The position numbers and the translations under genes are program-made. Below are positions 33,708 to 46,186 of a DNA stretch of 64,000 nt, piece after piece; positions within the stretch are counted from its first letter, which is position 1, and each line of letters starts with the position of its first letter. Location: assembly GCF_901000735.1 (NCBI RefSeq), contig NC_081544.1, forward strand, positions 9,983,608-10,047,607, in the 5' to 3' direction. This stretch comes from Corylus avellana. Lineage: Eukaryota > Streptophyta > Magnoliopsida > Fagales > Betulaceae. The notes below the pieces were generated by a model. The model saw nothing but the letters and a program-made list of their open reading frames with translations, was not told the DNA's origin and did no database searches.

Positions 33708-36700
33708 ATGGGTTGGAGAGGGATCTTGGGTTTTGAGTACGGCATAGTGCAAGCACCACTGGGGCCCGATATTTCCGGCCCGGAGCTTGTTGCCGCCGTT
33801 GCTAACGCCGGTGGAATTGGTCTCCTCCGAGCCCCTGATTGGGTATTTATCTTTTTCCTTATCAGTTATTTTCCCACCATTTGTTTCTTGTTTATATTCT
33901 ACTATTTATAGAGAGTTTTAGCTGCAAATTGTTTCCAAAAATCGTCAAAATTAATTAAGACAGTAGAACTTAGTATCCAGAAAATGTTTTGTATGAATTT
34001 TCCTAATAAGAATCACTCTCACAAATTTGTGGGCATATACATGAATAAGATGAGAGCACAAATTTAGAATAAGTTCGGATTGATGTACTTTGTTGAGTTT
34101 GTGGGTGTATTTTTGAACAGTTGAAGAACGAGAGGATGGAAGGAAGTTGTTGGAGGAGATAGACTTCTAAGTTCTACCCGTTAATTTAGTACTTATTCCA
34201 AAATTTTGAGGCTTAATACGTGAAATATTTAATTGGAATTGGTGAACGGCAAAAACAGGATTTAAACTCACGACATCTCTTTGATACCATGTTAAATTAT
34301 TGCTTACTTTGAAAATTTAAGCTAATAGGAATGGATGAATTTATTCATTTAATTTATATTATAATACTAACCCACTTGTTGTGATCCTTATCTCACCATC
34401 TACTGATCTATAATTAGAGATAAGGTTGAGAGGGGGAAAAGTTCTTCAATATTAGGCCCACATGATATAAACACCATAGTAATTAAGGTAGTCTTCTTAA
34501 AGCTCAGTGAACATTGGATGAGGACTAAACACCATAGTGTTGATGATGACCAGATGCTCCACTACTCAAGTATTATCACAAGCTTGGTTTTGTTAAATGG
34601 TAGAATTTAGAGACCTGCTATACATTCTCCCTTGGTTCTTCTCCTATCTTCTCAATTTTCAAAATCACCATTAGATTTGTGGGGTTTATGTGAGTCCCAC
34701 ACATGAGCCCATATATCCAGTGGTTGAAAATGGGGAGAATAGAAGGAAGACTAGAGGATGAAAGCAAACATTTTCTTAAGAGTTCATAAAAAAAACAAAA
34801 ATATAATAATAATAAAATAAAATAAAAACTCAATGATAATTATGACAGTCTAAACAAAAAAGAAATAAATACAACATCATGCATCGGACCAAGAAACAAC
34901 TTAAACTTTCCCTTTTTAGTACTATTAGATTTATAAAATACACTAGTACTTTTCTAACTTGAAATTTTGAGTGTACATTGTTCATCTTTCCAAATTAATT
35001 TTTCTTTAACAGGAGTCACCGGACTACTTACGGGAGTTGATAAGGAAAACACGAACCTTAACAGACAAACCATTTGGTGTTGGTGTTGTTCTTACATTTC
35101 CACATAAGGAAAACATAAAGGCTATTCTGGATGAGAAGGTAGCTGTCTTGCAAATATCATGGGGTGAATGTTCCCAGGAGCTTCTACTTGAGGCTCGTCG
35201 TGCTGGGGTCAAGGTTGTACCCCAAGTAAGTGTTTTCTACCTATTTTTGTCTCGGGAGAAAATAATAAAACAAACGAGTAATGCTATAAACTATATTTTT
35301 ATCTCACAACTATTTCTATTATAGGTTGGAAGTTTCGAAGAAGCAAAAAGGGCAGTTGATGCGGGTGTAGATGCAATTATTGTCCAAGGACTTGAAGCAG
35401 GAGGGCATGTAATTGGTCAGGTATATTATGCTTGTTGCTGCTATTGGAAGTATAGTTACATTCTTGTGCAATTATACATTTATCATGAGCTTGTTGTTTG
35501 GGAAGAAAATCTTGTACAATTTATAGGGTATTATATTAATTATATACAATTCCTTAAATCCAAATAGTTGATCAAAGATGTGATTCATTGATGAAATTAT
35601 AATGCTGGCTAAATTGAATGATTAAGTAAAAGTTGACCCCTTGTGTTGTTCAATTATTTTTAGGAGGGTTTGATAGCATTATTGCCAAGGTTGGTTAATC
35701 TTGTTGGGGATCAAGACATTCCCGTTATCGCTGCCGGGGGTATTGTGGACGCACGTGGTTATGTTGCTGCGCTCGCCCTCGGTGCTCAAGGCGTCTGCCT
35801 CGGCACAAGGTTTGGAATATTTCAATTTACAATAGCCAAATTTAAACAACACATTTGAGCTATCGCGCCGCGCGCTGTGAGGGAATTGTTAAATCATCGT
35901 TTATTTCAAAAACTTATTTTGAAAAGAGAAATGCTATATATACTTTCAATTGCACAATCTTAAATGCGCAGCTTTCTGACGTAACAATGAAAATCAGCAT
36001 TAAATTTAAAATTTAATGACAATCCATCCAAAATTCAAGGATAAGTTTTATGAGCATGTTATAAAGTACACACTTGAAAGTGCATATAACATTTATCTTC
36101 TGGGAATGATGATGTTAATTTGCAGCGTGGGCGTGATGGAATGTCACCTTCAATGTTTGTACAAAGAAAGTGGCACATGGTGTCCAATACTTGGACTGTT
36201 CTTCTGTGAGTTTGCTTCAAAGTTAGCAGGATTATGATGATTGAATTAGCATTGTTTTGCAGGTTTGTTGCAACTAGTGAAAGCTATGCTCACCCTACAT
36301 ACAAGAGGAAGTTGATTGAAGCCGACCAAACTGAATATACCAACGTTTTTGGTCGGGCAAGGTGGCCCGGGGCACCTCACCGTGTCCTGCAAACACCTTT
36401 CTTCAATCAATGGAAATCCCTTCCTCTTCATGAGAATGAAGCCAACCAGCCTGTTATAGGTCTTTCAACAATACATGGCGTGGTGAGAATCTAACAATTT
36501 TTTTTTTTTTTTTTGGCTCCTTTTCATGGATTGATTCAATACAGACCATTTCACTTTTGTCGGTTCCACTCATCTCTCACTATTCGATGACTTAATACTA
36601 TGTTCATATTTACACTGTACCAAGACATTTTTTCTAACCTATTGGTCATCGTCTTTGTGACTCAACGGCAAAGCCATGACGCGTTTGAACCTTTACTTGA

Positions 36701-37001
36701 CGAATTGATATATTAAGATTGTACATAAATGATGTAAAACACTTAGAATCGTAACATATACCAGTTTATCAGTTGTGCTTATATAGGGTGTTTTTTTTTT
36801 TTTTTTATTCAGGAAAAAGAAATTAGGCAGTTTGCGGGTACTGTTCCAAATTTGACGACCACAGGTGACATTGAAAGCATGGCGCTGTATGCTGGCGAAG
36901 GTGTAGGGCTTATTGAGGAAATTTTACCCGCCGGTGAAGTGGTCCGAGGACTGGTTGAAGGGGCTCAACATCTGATCCACAGCAAATTTAGTGGCGTATA
37001 A
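33708..37001 (+). CDS. NMO-A: nitronate monooxygenase (2-nitropropane dioxygenase family), 6 exons, intact
   Basis: This FMN enzyme oxidises alkyl nitronates, such as propionate-3-nitronate, to carbonyl compounds and nitrite. Exons are 33708-33842, 35013-35225, 35325-35420, 35664-35809, 36263-36482 and 36813-37001. All junctions are GT-AG, and the total of 999 bp gives 332 residues, usual for the family. Visible motifs are the N-terminal [20 protein letters not shown] with NAGGIGLL (residues 12-40), EAGGH with the conserved active-site His144, [20 protein letters not shown] (171-190) and GTRF of the FMN phosphate site, and [18 protein letters not shown] near the C-terminus. No transit peptide is evident. 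ATG 33708 is the first in frame and gives the family N-terminus. An AATAAA follows at about 37033. The gene converges on UGT-A 1.6 kb away, and this pair recurs in blocks B and C. Intron 4 carries a small MITE. Confidence 0.93.
35928..36095. mobile_element. small foldback MITE in NMO-A intron 4
   Basis: The left end AAATGCTATATATACTTTCA and the right end on the opposite strand AAATGTTATATGCACTTTCA form inverted repeats. The same element is at the same place in NMO-B (48275-48442), so it was present before that duplication. Confidence 0.6.
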
Positions 37002-38616
37002 TTAAGCCAAGGTTGAGCAAGTCCTTGAACCAAATAAATAGCCTCCAAAATGTTGTTGATAATGGAAATTTGGGTACTGTGGATAATAAAAGACTCAACA
37101 GTGTCTCTTGTGTTTGCTTGAGTTATGTTTGCGTGGTTGTTGTCTAGTTGGGATTAACATCTCCTAAAGTTTTTTTTAAAAAAATTATAGATTCTCAAAT
37201 TACGGAATTTATATTGTTTCTAAACATCAACACGCTTAGAAAATGTCATCGATTAAAAAGGTAACAAGTTACAATTGGGAATTGAGTATATTTTCATCAG
37301 ATTCTTTTACTCTCTATGTTATAAAAAATGAAATGCTAGGAGTACTAATTTTTTTATCAATGGTACGGGTATCATTGAATAAGTTCTACATCGTCTAATT
37401 AGTGTCCATCTCTTAATAAAAAATTTAACACGCTTAGCATTTCTCTATAAAAAAGTTTTGAACCAAAAATCGTCTTTTGATTTTTTTAAGAAGTGTCCCT
37501 ACAATTTTTGTAAAAGAATAAACTTTTTTGGAGGACAATTTTTTCTTATGGCCTCGTAACATATTCTTCACTTTTTGAGTTCTTCCAAACGAAAAAAAAA
37601 AAACACTCAAGCCTTTATTACCCATGTGGTTTCCATAACTCCCACACAATAAATTGTCAGCTTCGCTATATATTATTCTGTATCGTTTGCCGACGTATCT
37701 AACTTAAATTATTATTACAATCTAAACCATGTGGTGCTCTGTTTAGAAGATCCAATAAGATCCAAGATCTACTATAAAAAAAAATAAAAAATAAAGAAAT
37801 AAACCCAAGATCCAAGATACATTATTATAATTGAAGTTATATATTGTAATAATAACTTTTTTTTTTTTCTAATAGTAATAATAACTTGAATATCAGTATA
37901 GCATGTCACCTTATGATTAAGATTGTAATGACAATTTAAGTTAAATACTATTAGCTTGAAACACCTCTCCCAGATTAGAGGACACTGTTACATTATCTTT
38001 CAGGGATAGGATTTCTAAAGTAACTGGCCAACTCCTTATCAATTTTGATTTATTTCTAGACAAAAACATAAATCCATATATTACTATACACTTGAGCATA
38101 AAGAGAATTAAATTGTTTATCGAGAGAAAAAGTAATTAGCTCAGAGAAAAAGTATTTAATTAATTAATAGTCTTGGCCAATTTCTCTGTATAAAAGCAAC
38201 TCTTGACCACTTTTATCAAAAGTACGACTCGAAAGATTCAAATTACCAAATTGCTGTCTAAACAGCAATGATAACATGTTATGTACATAAGAGAATAGAA
38301 AATTCGTTTAATCAAATCACACAAATGGAATGATTGAATGGAGATAAACTTTTACAAATATGTAGAATGACCTATAACAAGGGAAGAGCAGATAAGATCG
38401 AGCCAATTTCCTTATGATGTGATTTTTAAAATTATTTCAAATTTAATAATAATTTTAATAGTCACATCACGTTTGGAGCAATATTACTCGTTGCTAATTC
38501 TTCGTTTGGTTTAAACCGATTTGGATTAGGTGTTAAAAAAAAAAAAAAAAACAGTTCTAAAAGAACTTACAAGACAAATGTTGTAGTCTTTTGACGGCAC
38601 CTAATCCAAATTCCGT
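37002..38616. other. convergent spacer between NMO-A and UGT-A
   Basis: This holds both 3' flanks and no gene. A short foldback at 37331-37442 (AAATGCTAGGAGTACTAA facing AAATGCTAAGCGTGTTAA on the other strand) is longer in blocks B and C, where an extra segment of about 90 bp (TATACTATTATAAAATGATG and following) is present. Block A therefore carries a shorter version. Confidence 0.6.
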
Positions 38617-40995
38617 TTAAACATTTCCGGCAAGGAGAACATCGGCAATCAACTTGTCCAAGTTCTGGTAAGAAGAACCACCAGGCTTGACAGCCTCTTC
38701 GGCTTTTATCTTCCACTCCATTACCTTCCTCTTCATTTCTTTACCTTTATCACCCTCCATTAACTCCCTCACAAGCTTCTCAACATCGTCTCTCTTAACA
38801 TCATTATCTATCTCCATTCCAATGCCCCATTCGGTGCAAGAATACCGGCAGTTTGTCTGTTGCTCGGCAAAGAAAGGCCATGAGATCACCGGGACTCCAC
38901 CACACACGGTATCGAGCGTTGAATTCCACCCGCTATGTGTCAAAAAGCCTCCGATTGAGGGGTGCTTGAGGATTTCTTCTTGAGGACACCAACTTGCTAA
39001 CATGCCTCTATCTTTCGTTTCTGTAAGAAACTCAAGAGGAAGAACGGCTGAATCGCCTACAACAAGATCAGGCCTGATAATCCACAAGAAGGGTTTCTCA
39101 CTATTGGCGAGTCCCCATGCAAACTCAATGAGTTGTTGGGGTGTCATTACAGTGATGCTGCCAAAATTCACGTACACTATGGAGTTGGGTTCTTTTGAAT
39201 TTAGCCACTCCACCGATCCCGGGGTTTCTTTCCATAGATTGGAGCCTATTGATTTTAGCCGTTCATCTTTGATCTGATGAGCAAGCAACAGAAGTGGACC
39301 GACGGTGTAGATGCGAGGAAGTTGCAAGGTGGAGAGAGCATCCAAAACGTCTTGCTCAAATGGGTCAAACGTGTTCAAAATGACGGCTGAAGCTCTTGAA
39401 GATCTCTCCGTTTCACGTATGAAGAAGTTGAGCATGATGTCGTTCTCATCCGTTGTTCTAATGAAACTTGGAAAATCCTTCAGACGGATGTGTTTCATCC
39501 CGGGAACCCAATCGATTGCAGTTTCTAAATACCCGTTTGTTAGATAGCTTGCATCTGCAATGAATGAGTTACACATCAGTTTAATAAGTTTTTCTTAGTA
39601 AAAGAATTGGTACCTTGATAATTTATTTATTCAGATGTAAGTAAAAGTTAAAGCGTTTTGAAAATCTTTCAATTTTATGCTCGGTTAAATTTATTTATTT
39701 ATTTATTTTTATCAATTTCTTAGTAGAAAAATATGAAATTTAATTACACCAATTAAACATTTGAAATAAAAAAAAATAAAATAAATAAAAAGTCCAAAAA
39801 GTCAATAAAATGGTGGTGATCCTATCACGTACCCGACCATCCCGTTTGGGAAATTTTGTGGGTGGTGGTACAACCACTCGCCATCACCAGCTTACCTCAA
39901 GAGAATTGATAAATCACAAAATTTTGTGGGAGATGAGTAATCCATAAAGCATGAGGCCTAAAGAGATTTGGGGCGGATAAAGGTGAGAGATCAGATCTAG
40001 CAGCGATTGGACCACCTCTTTGTAGACTTTTTAATTTTTGAAACTAACAACTTTTATTAAAAAAATTAAAAGTCAATGACTCTAATTTAAGGGTAAAAAT
40101 AAACCATTAAAAAAGTATATAAAAGGACGAGTCATTAAAAAAGAAACATGTATTTCTCACGTACTTACCTCAAGAGAGTTGATAAATCACATAATTTTGT
40201 GGGAGATGAGTAATCCATAAAGCACCTCCCTAAGGAAATTTGGGCGGATAAAGGTGAGAGGGTAAATCTAGGAGCGGTTGGACCACCTGTTAGTAGACTT
40301 TTTAATTTTTGAAAACTAACAACTTTTATTCAAAAAATTAAAACTCAATGAGTCTAAATTAATGGTGAAAATAAACCATCAAAAGTATATGAAAATGACG
40401 TGTCATTAAAGAAAAAAAAAAAAAAAACCATGTATTTTTCACTTGCAAATTAGTGTTAAAAGTTCTAGAATATAGTACCTTTCAGTGGTGTTAAACGTCG
40501 TTCAACAAGATGGCGATAATGCATAAGGCACAAGACGCCGCAGGAGCTTGGCGTCCAGAAAAGTACGTTTGGAATTCCAAATTCTTCAGCAGCTTCAAGA
40601 GTGAACGACATGCAGCCATCAGAGACGATACACGTCACCGGCGGCGCGTTGGAAGAGGAAGTGTCATTGAGTTTGGAGAGAAGGTTGCAAAGTGGGGCAA
40701 GGCAATTCTTTGAGGTGGAATCGCAAAGGCTAGGGACGTCTTGGCTGACATTGGCATCCGAAGGCGGGAGGCCGTCGGGGATGGTTTCGAAGCGGAAGTC
40801 TGGCAGGCCGTCAAGGGAGTCGGGGCCTCTAGACCTGAGTAAGCGCATGTGATTATAATGGGTGTTCACAAAAGTTACGTAAAAGCCTTTGTGGTGGAGG
40901 AGTTTGGCTAGCTTGATCATTGGGTTAATGTGACCCTGAACTGGGTATGGAACACATACAGCATGAGGTTTAATCCTCTCCGAAGTGGAACCCAT
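38617..40995 (-). CDS. UGT85A: UGT-A: UGT85A-family UDP-glycosyltransferase, 2 exons, intact
   Basis: This family-1 glycosyltransferase transfers sugar from UDP-glucose to a small acceptor in the cytosol. Exon 1 is 40995-40479 and exon 2 is 39554-38617 (complement). The intron is GT-AG with phase 1, giving 484 residues, normal for UGT85A. The start [20 protein letters not shown] matches the family; a longer in-frame ATG at 41034 adds 13 residues that UGT85A proteins do not have. Catalytic His22 lies in QGHINPM, and the Asp126 of VSDG fits the His-Asp dyad. The 44-residue PSPG box spans about 361-404, starting [20 protein letters not shown] and ending in Gln, the residue associated with UDP-glucose use. 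UGT85A relatives glucosylate cyanohydrins, 7-deoxyloganetin and other terpenoids, so the acceptor cannot be predicted. It is the convergent neighbour of NMO-A. Confidence 0.93.
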
Positions 40996-41072
40996 CTCTC
41001 TAGATCTGTCTCTCTGTCTCCCACGGTCACACAAACAGGGACTTTTTTAGAGAAAGCTTGGTTTTTGCAATC

Positions 41073-41080
41073 CTTTTATA
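41073..41080 (-). promoter_or_regulatory. TATA box of UGT-A
   Basis: Read on the minus strand this is GCTATAAAAGG, about 80 bases upstream of the UGT-A start codon, followed by a leader containing GAGACAGAGAGACAGATC. The same sequence lies in front of UGT-C. Confidence 0.65.
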
Positions 41081-41099
41081 GCCAAACTGTCGAACATAA

Positions 41100-41939
41100 A
41101 CAAGCTTTTACATTTATTTTTTCTCCTTAAAAAAATAATTTTAGCTTCTTAAATAATACTTGAGATTGCCAACCACTCAATTAAGTCGATTAAGCAAAAT
41201 TACTCTTTGAAAAAAGTCTACTTAAACCCCCAAAGTGTTACTTAATTTTCATTATTGGAGACGGTGATAATTTTTTTTTGATAGTTTAAAGGAACATTGT
41301 TTCAATTAACCAATTTAATGGTTGAATACGTCTGACTTCTCCTTACCTTCTTCATTGTCAAAACGGAAGTACCTTACCTTTACCTACCTGTCAAGGGTGA
41401 GAGTTTCGATCCGTTATAAAAAAAGACAATAGACAAAAAAAAAAAAAACAAAAAGGCTTTACTACATGTGCAGCAACGGGTAAAGTTGGTAAACTACGAT
41501 ATCATACTGGCCATGATCCTCACCGACTAATAAGAATAAAAAAGACAATGAGATAAAACAATTTTTTTTTTTTTTTTAAATTTTTTTTGTATTAAAGAAA
41601 TAATAATTACAGCCGGCTCAAAATAGTCAATGATCAAAAACCTCAATAACGTATAACTGACGGGTGGTTTGGACCACGTAATCATGTGGATTTTTCTATT
41701 TTTAAAAAGAGATATGATAGGATTTTTCTATTTTAAAAAAAGATATAATAGGAATCAACTAAGGTCCATTTAAGAGCCAACTTTTACTTATGTGGCACAA
41801 AGTCACATAATAGTTGTGTCAGGTTTAAAATTGAATTTTTTTTCTTGTTTATAAAAAAAAAAAGACAAAAATTAAAACATATATTCACAAAAATTGAATT
41901 GTTGAGGTTGTAAAGCTATATAATATAATATAAGTCGGT
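41100..41939. other. 5' flank of UGT-A, no gene seen
   Basis: The stretch to about 41813 is homologous to the UGT-C 5' flank (57120-58020) apart from small indels and an about 215-bp segment present only in C. Homology ends at CACATAATA, where block C has a foldback element. From 41814 to 41939 the DNA is AT-rich with no feature. Confidence 0.6.
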
Positions 41940-42537
41940 TGTTGAATGAATAAAGGCATAATATCGTATTTGAGAGGCTACATGACACACCTAAGCCACC
42001 TAAGCTTCCAGGTCAAACCCCAAGCGTCAGAGAGCATGCAGCCAACCCATCCTCACCATAAAGACAAGGATCATGTAGCAGATGAGGATTCATGTGATCC
42101 AACATATCCAGCATTAACATTTGTCAATGATGTAGCAAAGGAAACAAGATTGTTTTTCCCTTAGCTGACAGATATGAAGATGTGCACTCACAAGGAAAGA
42201 TTGATGTAGTTTTTATAAAGTATATTGTAAATACACAATCCCATGATATCATGGCTGATTACTGTCATTGATGTTTGATTTGTATAATTATTCTTTCCCT
42301 TTTGATCACTATGTAAACAGCTTATATAAGCCTCATATATCATTGTTAAAATAATTGAATACATTGAGCCTTTTAGCAAGTTTTTCTATTCTCCTTAAAA
42401 TATTTTACAGGACATCTCGAATTACCTTACCGTATTACTCAAATGCATTCACCATACGCAAGCTTATGAAGACAAATCATGCTTTGTTACTGTCCAACAC
42501 CTGAAAACCCGTTCTCAAACTTATTAAGCTCGTAACA
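41940..42537 (+). mobile_element. LTR of a retrotransposon with an initiator-Met primer site (probably Copia-type)
   Basis: The stretch begins TGTTGAATGAATAAAGG and ends CTCGTAACA, in TG...CA form. It is followed after three bases by TGGTATCAAAGTC, close to the TGGTATCAGAGC primer-binding site complementary to initiator tRNA-Met. A TATATAAG box occurs at about 42314. Only the left LTR and a short internal remnant (to about 42860) are present. Confidence 0.65.
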
Positions 42538-42540
42538 ACT

Positions 42541-42930
42541 TGGTATCAAAGTCTAATTCCACCATGTCTCACCACAAGTTGGAATTGTTGGAGAAGGAGG
42601 AGGGGTTCCTAAGTACGGGCCAACAAGAGTTGTAGAAGGAGATGAGATCTAATTGAGCACATGGAAGAGATGTTTGCAGCAATGAATACTTGTTTTGAAA
42701 ACGTTGCTCCTTGAAATAGGCGGAGGTGGTGATCACGGAGAGGGCTCCTCCTTACGCAACAAAGGGAGCAGAACCCATGGTTTCCATCAAAAGCTTATAT
42801 AAAGGTATCTAGTATGTGTTATTTTTCATTTTATTTTTGAAGTATCAATAAAATTTTAGTTTTTCAGTGTTATTCTTTGTTTTTTCTTTGGGGCCAACTA
42901 GGGTCTTTATATTCCCTAATCGTTATGTTT

Positions 42931-42963
<33 letters not shown>

Positions 42964-43131
42964 CTTCTTTTTTTTTTTTTTTTTTTCAATTCTCAATTTT
43001 TGCTGCTATCATTTATGGCCGAAACATTATACTAAAAATATATTATTCATGAGACCGTTACAAATAACTCTTACCTTCGATTAGTCTTGAATTCTTCATA
43101 CCTTCTTTTCCATAAAACTTTAAGTAGTAGT
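42541..43131 (+). other. remnant internal region of the retrotransposon and AT-rich filler
   Basis: After the primer-site-like TGGTATCAAAG, a short frame from ATG 42564 (MSHHKLELLEKEEGFLS) is soon stopped. A (TC)n/(TA)n microsatellite lies at about 42930-42963. I see no intact gene. Confidence 0.45.
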
Positions 43132-43868
43132 TGTTAATCTTTATTGTTTCCATTTTAATGCGATACAATCTCACTAAAACGTTGGACCAGGGATCGACCA
43201 AACGCAGAAGTTACCGAACCTAAGCATCCCACGTGTGTAGTGGTCTCGAGTCATCCCAAAGGCCCAAAGGCCTATGGCCCTGGGCCTCATCTGCGTCCAC
43301 AAATCAGCCTAGTGGCCCAAAGATGTAAAATTGGAAGCTCCGAAGTCACCCACGCCCACTCTCTTCTTTCGTAGTAGACCTATGAGTTTCGGGTACGCGT
43401 AATGAAGGTCGTCCATTCCGTGAGCCCTGAATCTTACAGCAAACCTCGGCGCTCTCATTAGGATCGAGAGAAGGGGTCACTAAACCTCGATGTAAGGGAG
43501 AGCAAATGTCCAATCAAGAGAAATGAGCTATCATGTCAAACGAATTCTGTCAAATCTTCACCTCATTACAGGCCCGTTGTACATAGAGAAGCCATACCCA
43601 TGGTACGGAAGACAGGTGGGTCTATCAGGACCATCCCTCTCCCAATCCCTAGGGGACACGCGTTCACTTATGGTAAAAGAGGGGTTTGAATCCCGATAGA
43701 GAGAAAGGGTTGAAGAAATATACGGGAGAAAGAGAGAAAGAGAGAGGGAGAGAGAGAAAAAAAAAAAAAAAAAGTGAAAAGGGAATAAAAGAGAGGAGAA
43801 GATTTGTTCTAATCCAATTGTATTCTCTCTGGGGCAATCCAAATTAGTGGCCGGCAAACTGTGTGAAC
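43132..43868 (+). mobile_element. probable LTR of the gypsy element whose gag follows
   Basis: The right boundary is supported: GTGTGAACA ends the stretch, and TTTGGCACCGTCTGTGGGAA, a gypsy-type primer-binding-site sequence, follows at 43871-43890. The left boundary at a TGTTAATC (43132) is a guess based on TG...CA form. A GA-rich tract and poly-A occur at about 43720-43773. Confidence 0.5.
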
Positions 43869-43933
43869 AATTTGGCACCGTCTGTGGGAAGCGACGCGGT
43901 GTGAAACTTAGTCTCTTCGCCTAAAAAAAAAAA

Positions 43934-46186
43934 ATGTCTGCCACTAACGGTATGGATGCCCGCATACGAGGAGAACAGTTGTCGACCGACGGCGCCTCAA
44001 CTCCCCCACCAACACGTACGGTGACTAACATCTTCAAACTCGTTAGGCCCTCAAACCCCCTGAAAATCCAACCATATCCCAAACGAGGTCTAGATGCCAC
44101 AACGAAGCAGGATCGTCCAGAATCCCAGCTAATCTACCTAGCCTCGTAGCTAGAGCAGGAGCGGGAGTATATTCGAAATCTCGCCCTCTGGAACGAAGAA
44201 TTGGAACGACATGCTCTCCTCCAAGGCCTTCCGCCCGAACAGCCAGGAGTAGAAACGCAGAGCGACCCACCTCAACTGAATACTAAAGAAGAGATGCATC
44301 CCTATGATGCCTACAGGATGGGGGCAATACCATAAGACTATTACCTGCAGAATGAGTAGTACTATGAGGAAACACAGCCACGTCTACTATGTATTGGACT
44401 GCCGGCATTGTGGCGGCGGTCACTATCACAGCGAGAACGAACGAGTCCGCCGTGAGGATAGTTACAGATATGTGAACCAACACGAGGATAGCGTTGGAAG
44501 GTATTGCGGGAAAGACTACATGCCTAGTTACTATGGAAAAGGATCCTACGAAGACGAAGGCTATGAATTGAAGAACGTTTCAGAATAGAGTATACAGCCA
44601 TGTATGAGCAGGGCGGAAGATCTACTCATCCGGAGGTAAAACCCCATGATAGAGGAGTGCCAGGATGACGTAGACGGGAGTGGAACTAGGATAAGCGAGG
44701 GGTGCATGAGGAGTACGACGCTTATAAAGAATAGCCCCATGGGGGCACCATGGGGAACCACTAGGAGACGATCTAAGGGCACTGTACCACCAACTGAAAA
44801 GCGAGTACAAGGAGATGGCTTGCCAAGTAAAAGGGAAGCACACAATGGTGGAAGATGTCCTCCAAAGCACGAACTTGACATTCACCCAACAGGTGCTCAA
44901 TTACCCTTTACCCAAAAAGTTTAAGGTCCCTAATGTCGCCCCATATGACGGTAGCACTGATCACAGAGAGAACCTTGAAACATTCCGCACCCATGTCGCT
45001 TTACACGTGACCCCTGACGAGATCACCTGCCATGTTTTTCCTCTCTCCCTGAAGGGGACCGTTCGTGGATGGTTCACCATTCTTCCTCCGAACTCAATCG
45101 ATTGCTTCACGGGCTTGGCAAAAATGTTCTTGGACCAGTTCATGTCCACGCGAAAATGGAGAATGCTAGTAACGCACTTGATGACCATCGAGTAGAAAGA
45201 TGCCGAGTCCTTGAAAGATTATGTAGATCGCTTCAATAGAGAGAAACTGGAAGAGCAGAGGCACTTGGTGATTTGGTGTTAATGGCTCTCATGCACGGAG
45301 TCCACCCTTCAAGCTCTCTAGCTACTGAAATAGCACAACGACCGCCTGCCACCCTCCAAGAGTTTGTGGATAAAGTAGCGGAGTACATCAACAGGGAAGA
45401 AACAATATGGGCCTTCACGGCAGCAAGGGAAAGCCAGTTAGGGAGTGTGAAAATAGAAGCCCCTCCAACTGAGTCCCAACCCAAGAAAGAGTAGAAAAAG
45501 GATAGGAAGAAGGACCCCGTTCTAAAGGAATTCAACTTCACCCCTTTGAACACCAACCTAAGGGAGATTTGGCATGAGATCTACGCCCTACCAGAAGTAA
45601 CACACCCCCCGCCAATGCGAACCCCTCCCCACAAGCGCAACATGAACAAGTACTGCGAATTCCATTAGGGCCATGGCCACCACACTGAATATTGTATCAC
45701 GTTACGGATGGAGATCGAGAAGCTCATCAAAAACGGGAAGTTAGCCAGATTCATGGTAGGACAAAGACAGCAGGCGTTTCAATGCACAAATGAAAATCCT
45801 CGGATCGAGGAGAGTGCCCCGGAGAAACAAGACGGGAGTCAGAGGTAGGAGTTGTAGAGGTACAAAAATCGGAGACATGACAGAAGGAATGATGCCCATA
45901 GGGGCCACCCTCCAAGGCCAGCGGATAGGGGGAGGTATGGAGTTCAGGGCCAATTACACGGATACGAAGGTCGCGATTTCTCAGAGGAGGATGAGAAGAT
46001 CCTTGCGGACTACAAGAACGATAGATGTCAAGACAGGGTGCGCAGAGAGAGGTCGGAGAATTGAGGACAGACCATCCCACGAATGCAAGGAGTAGTGGGA
46101 GTGATCGACACCATAGCAGGAGGGTTCATAGCGGGGATGAATCCAGCTCCTTTAGCAGGGCCCACGTTTGGAGGTTGTATCATGGG
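43934..46186 (+). pseudogene. Ty3/gypsy gag polyprotein fragment, stops and frameshifts
   Basis: The leader starts MSATNGMDARIRGEQLSTDG. The retrotransposon gag domain reads FKVPNVAPYDGSTDHRENLE, then FPLSLKGTVRGWFTILPP and KDYVDRFNREKL. Next comes MALMHGVHPSSSLATEIAQR, then a CX2H-type zinc knuckle (YCEFH, GHGHHTEYC) at about 45650-45700, and the linker toward the protease (VVGVIDTIAGGFIAG). Stops occur, for example, after LIYLAS, after LMTIE and inside the knuckle. The piece stops abruptly at 46186-46189, where NMO intron 1 sequence begins. Protease, RT and integrase are absent. Confidence 0.82.

Larger units (their letters stand above)
33842..41813. repeat. segmental duplication block A (NMO-A, spacer, UGT-A)
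   Basis: Homologous to 46187-52499 (block B) and 52600-58020 (block C). From the intron-1 donor onward, A and B align base for base with an offset of 12347 up to NMO exon 5. The block carries a convergent NMO/UGT85A pair with a spacer of about 1.62 kb (B 1.62 kb, C 1.65 kb). Confidence 0.9.

Noticed and set aside
38687..39547. Plus-strand open frames inside UGT-A exon 2 (and the same in UGT-B and UGT-C)
   Set aside because: They are antisense shadows of the glycosyltransferase, recurring only because the exon is duplicated.
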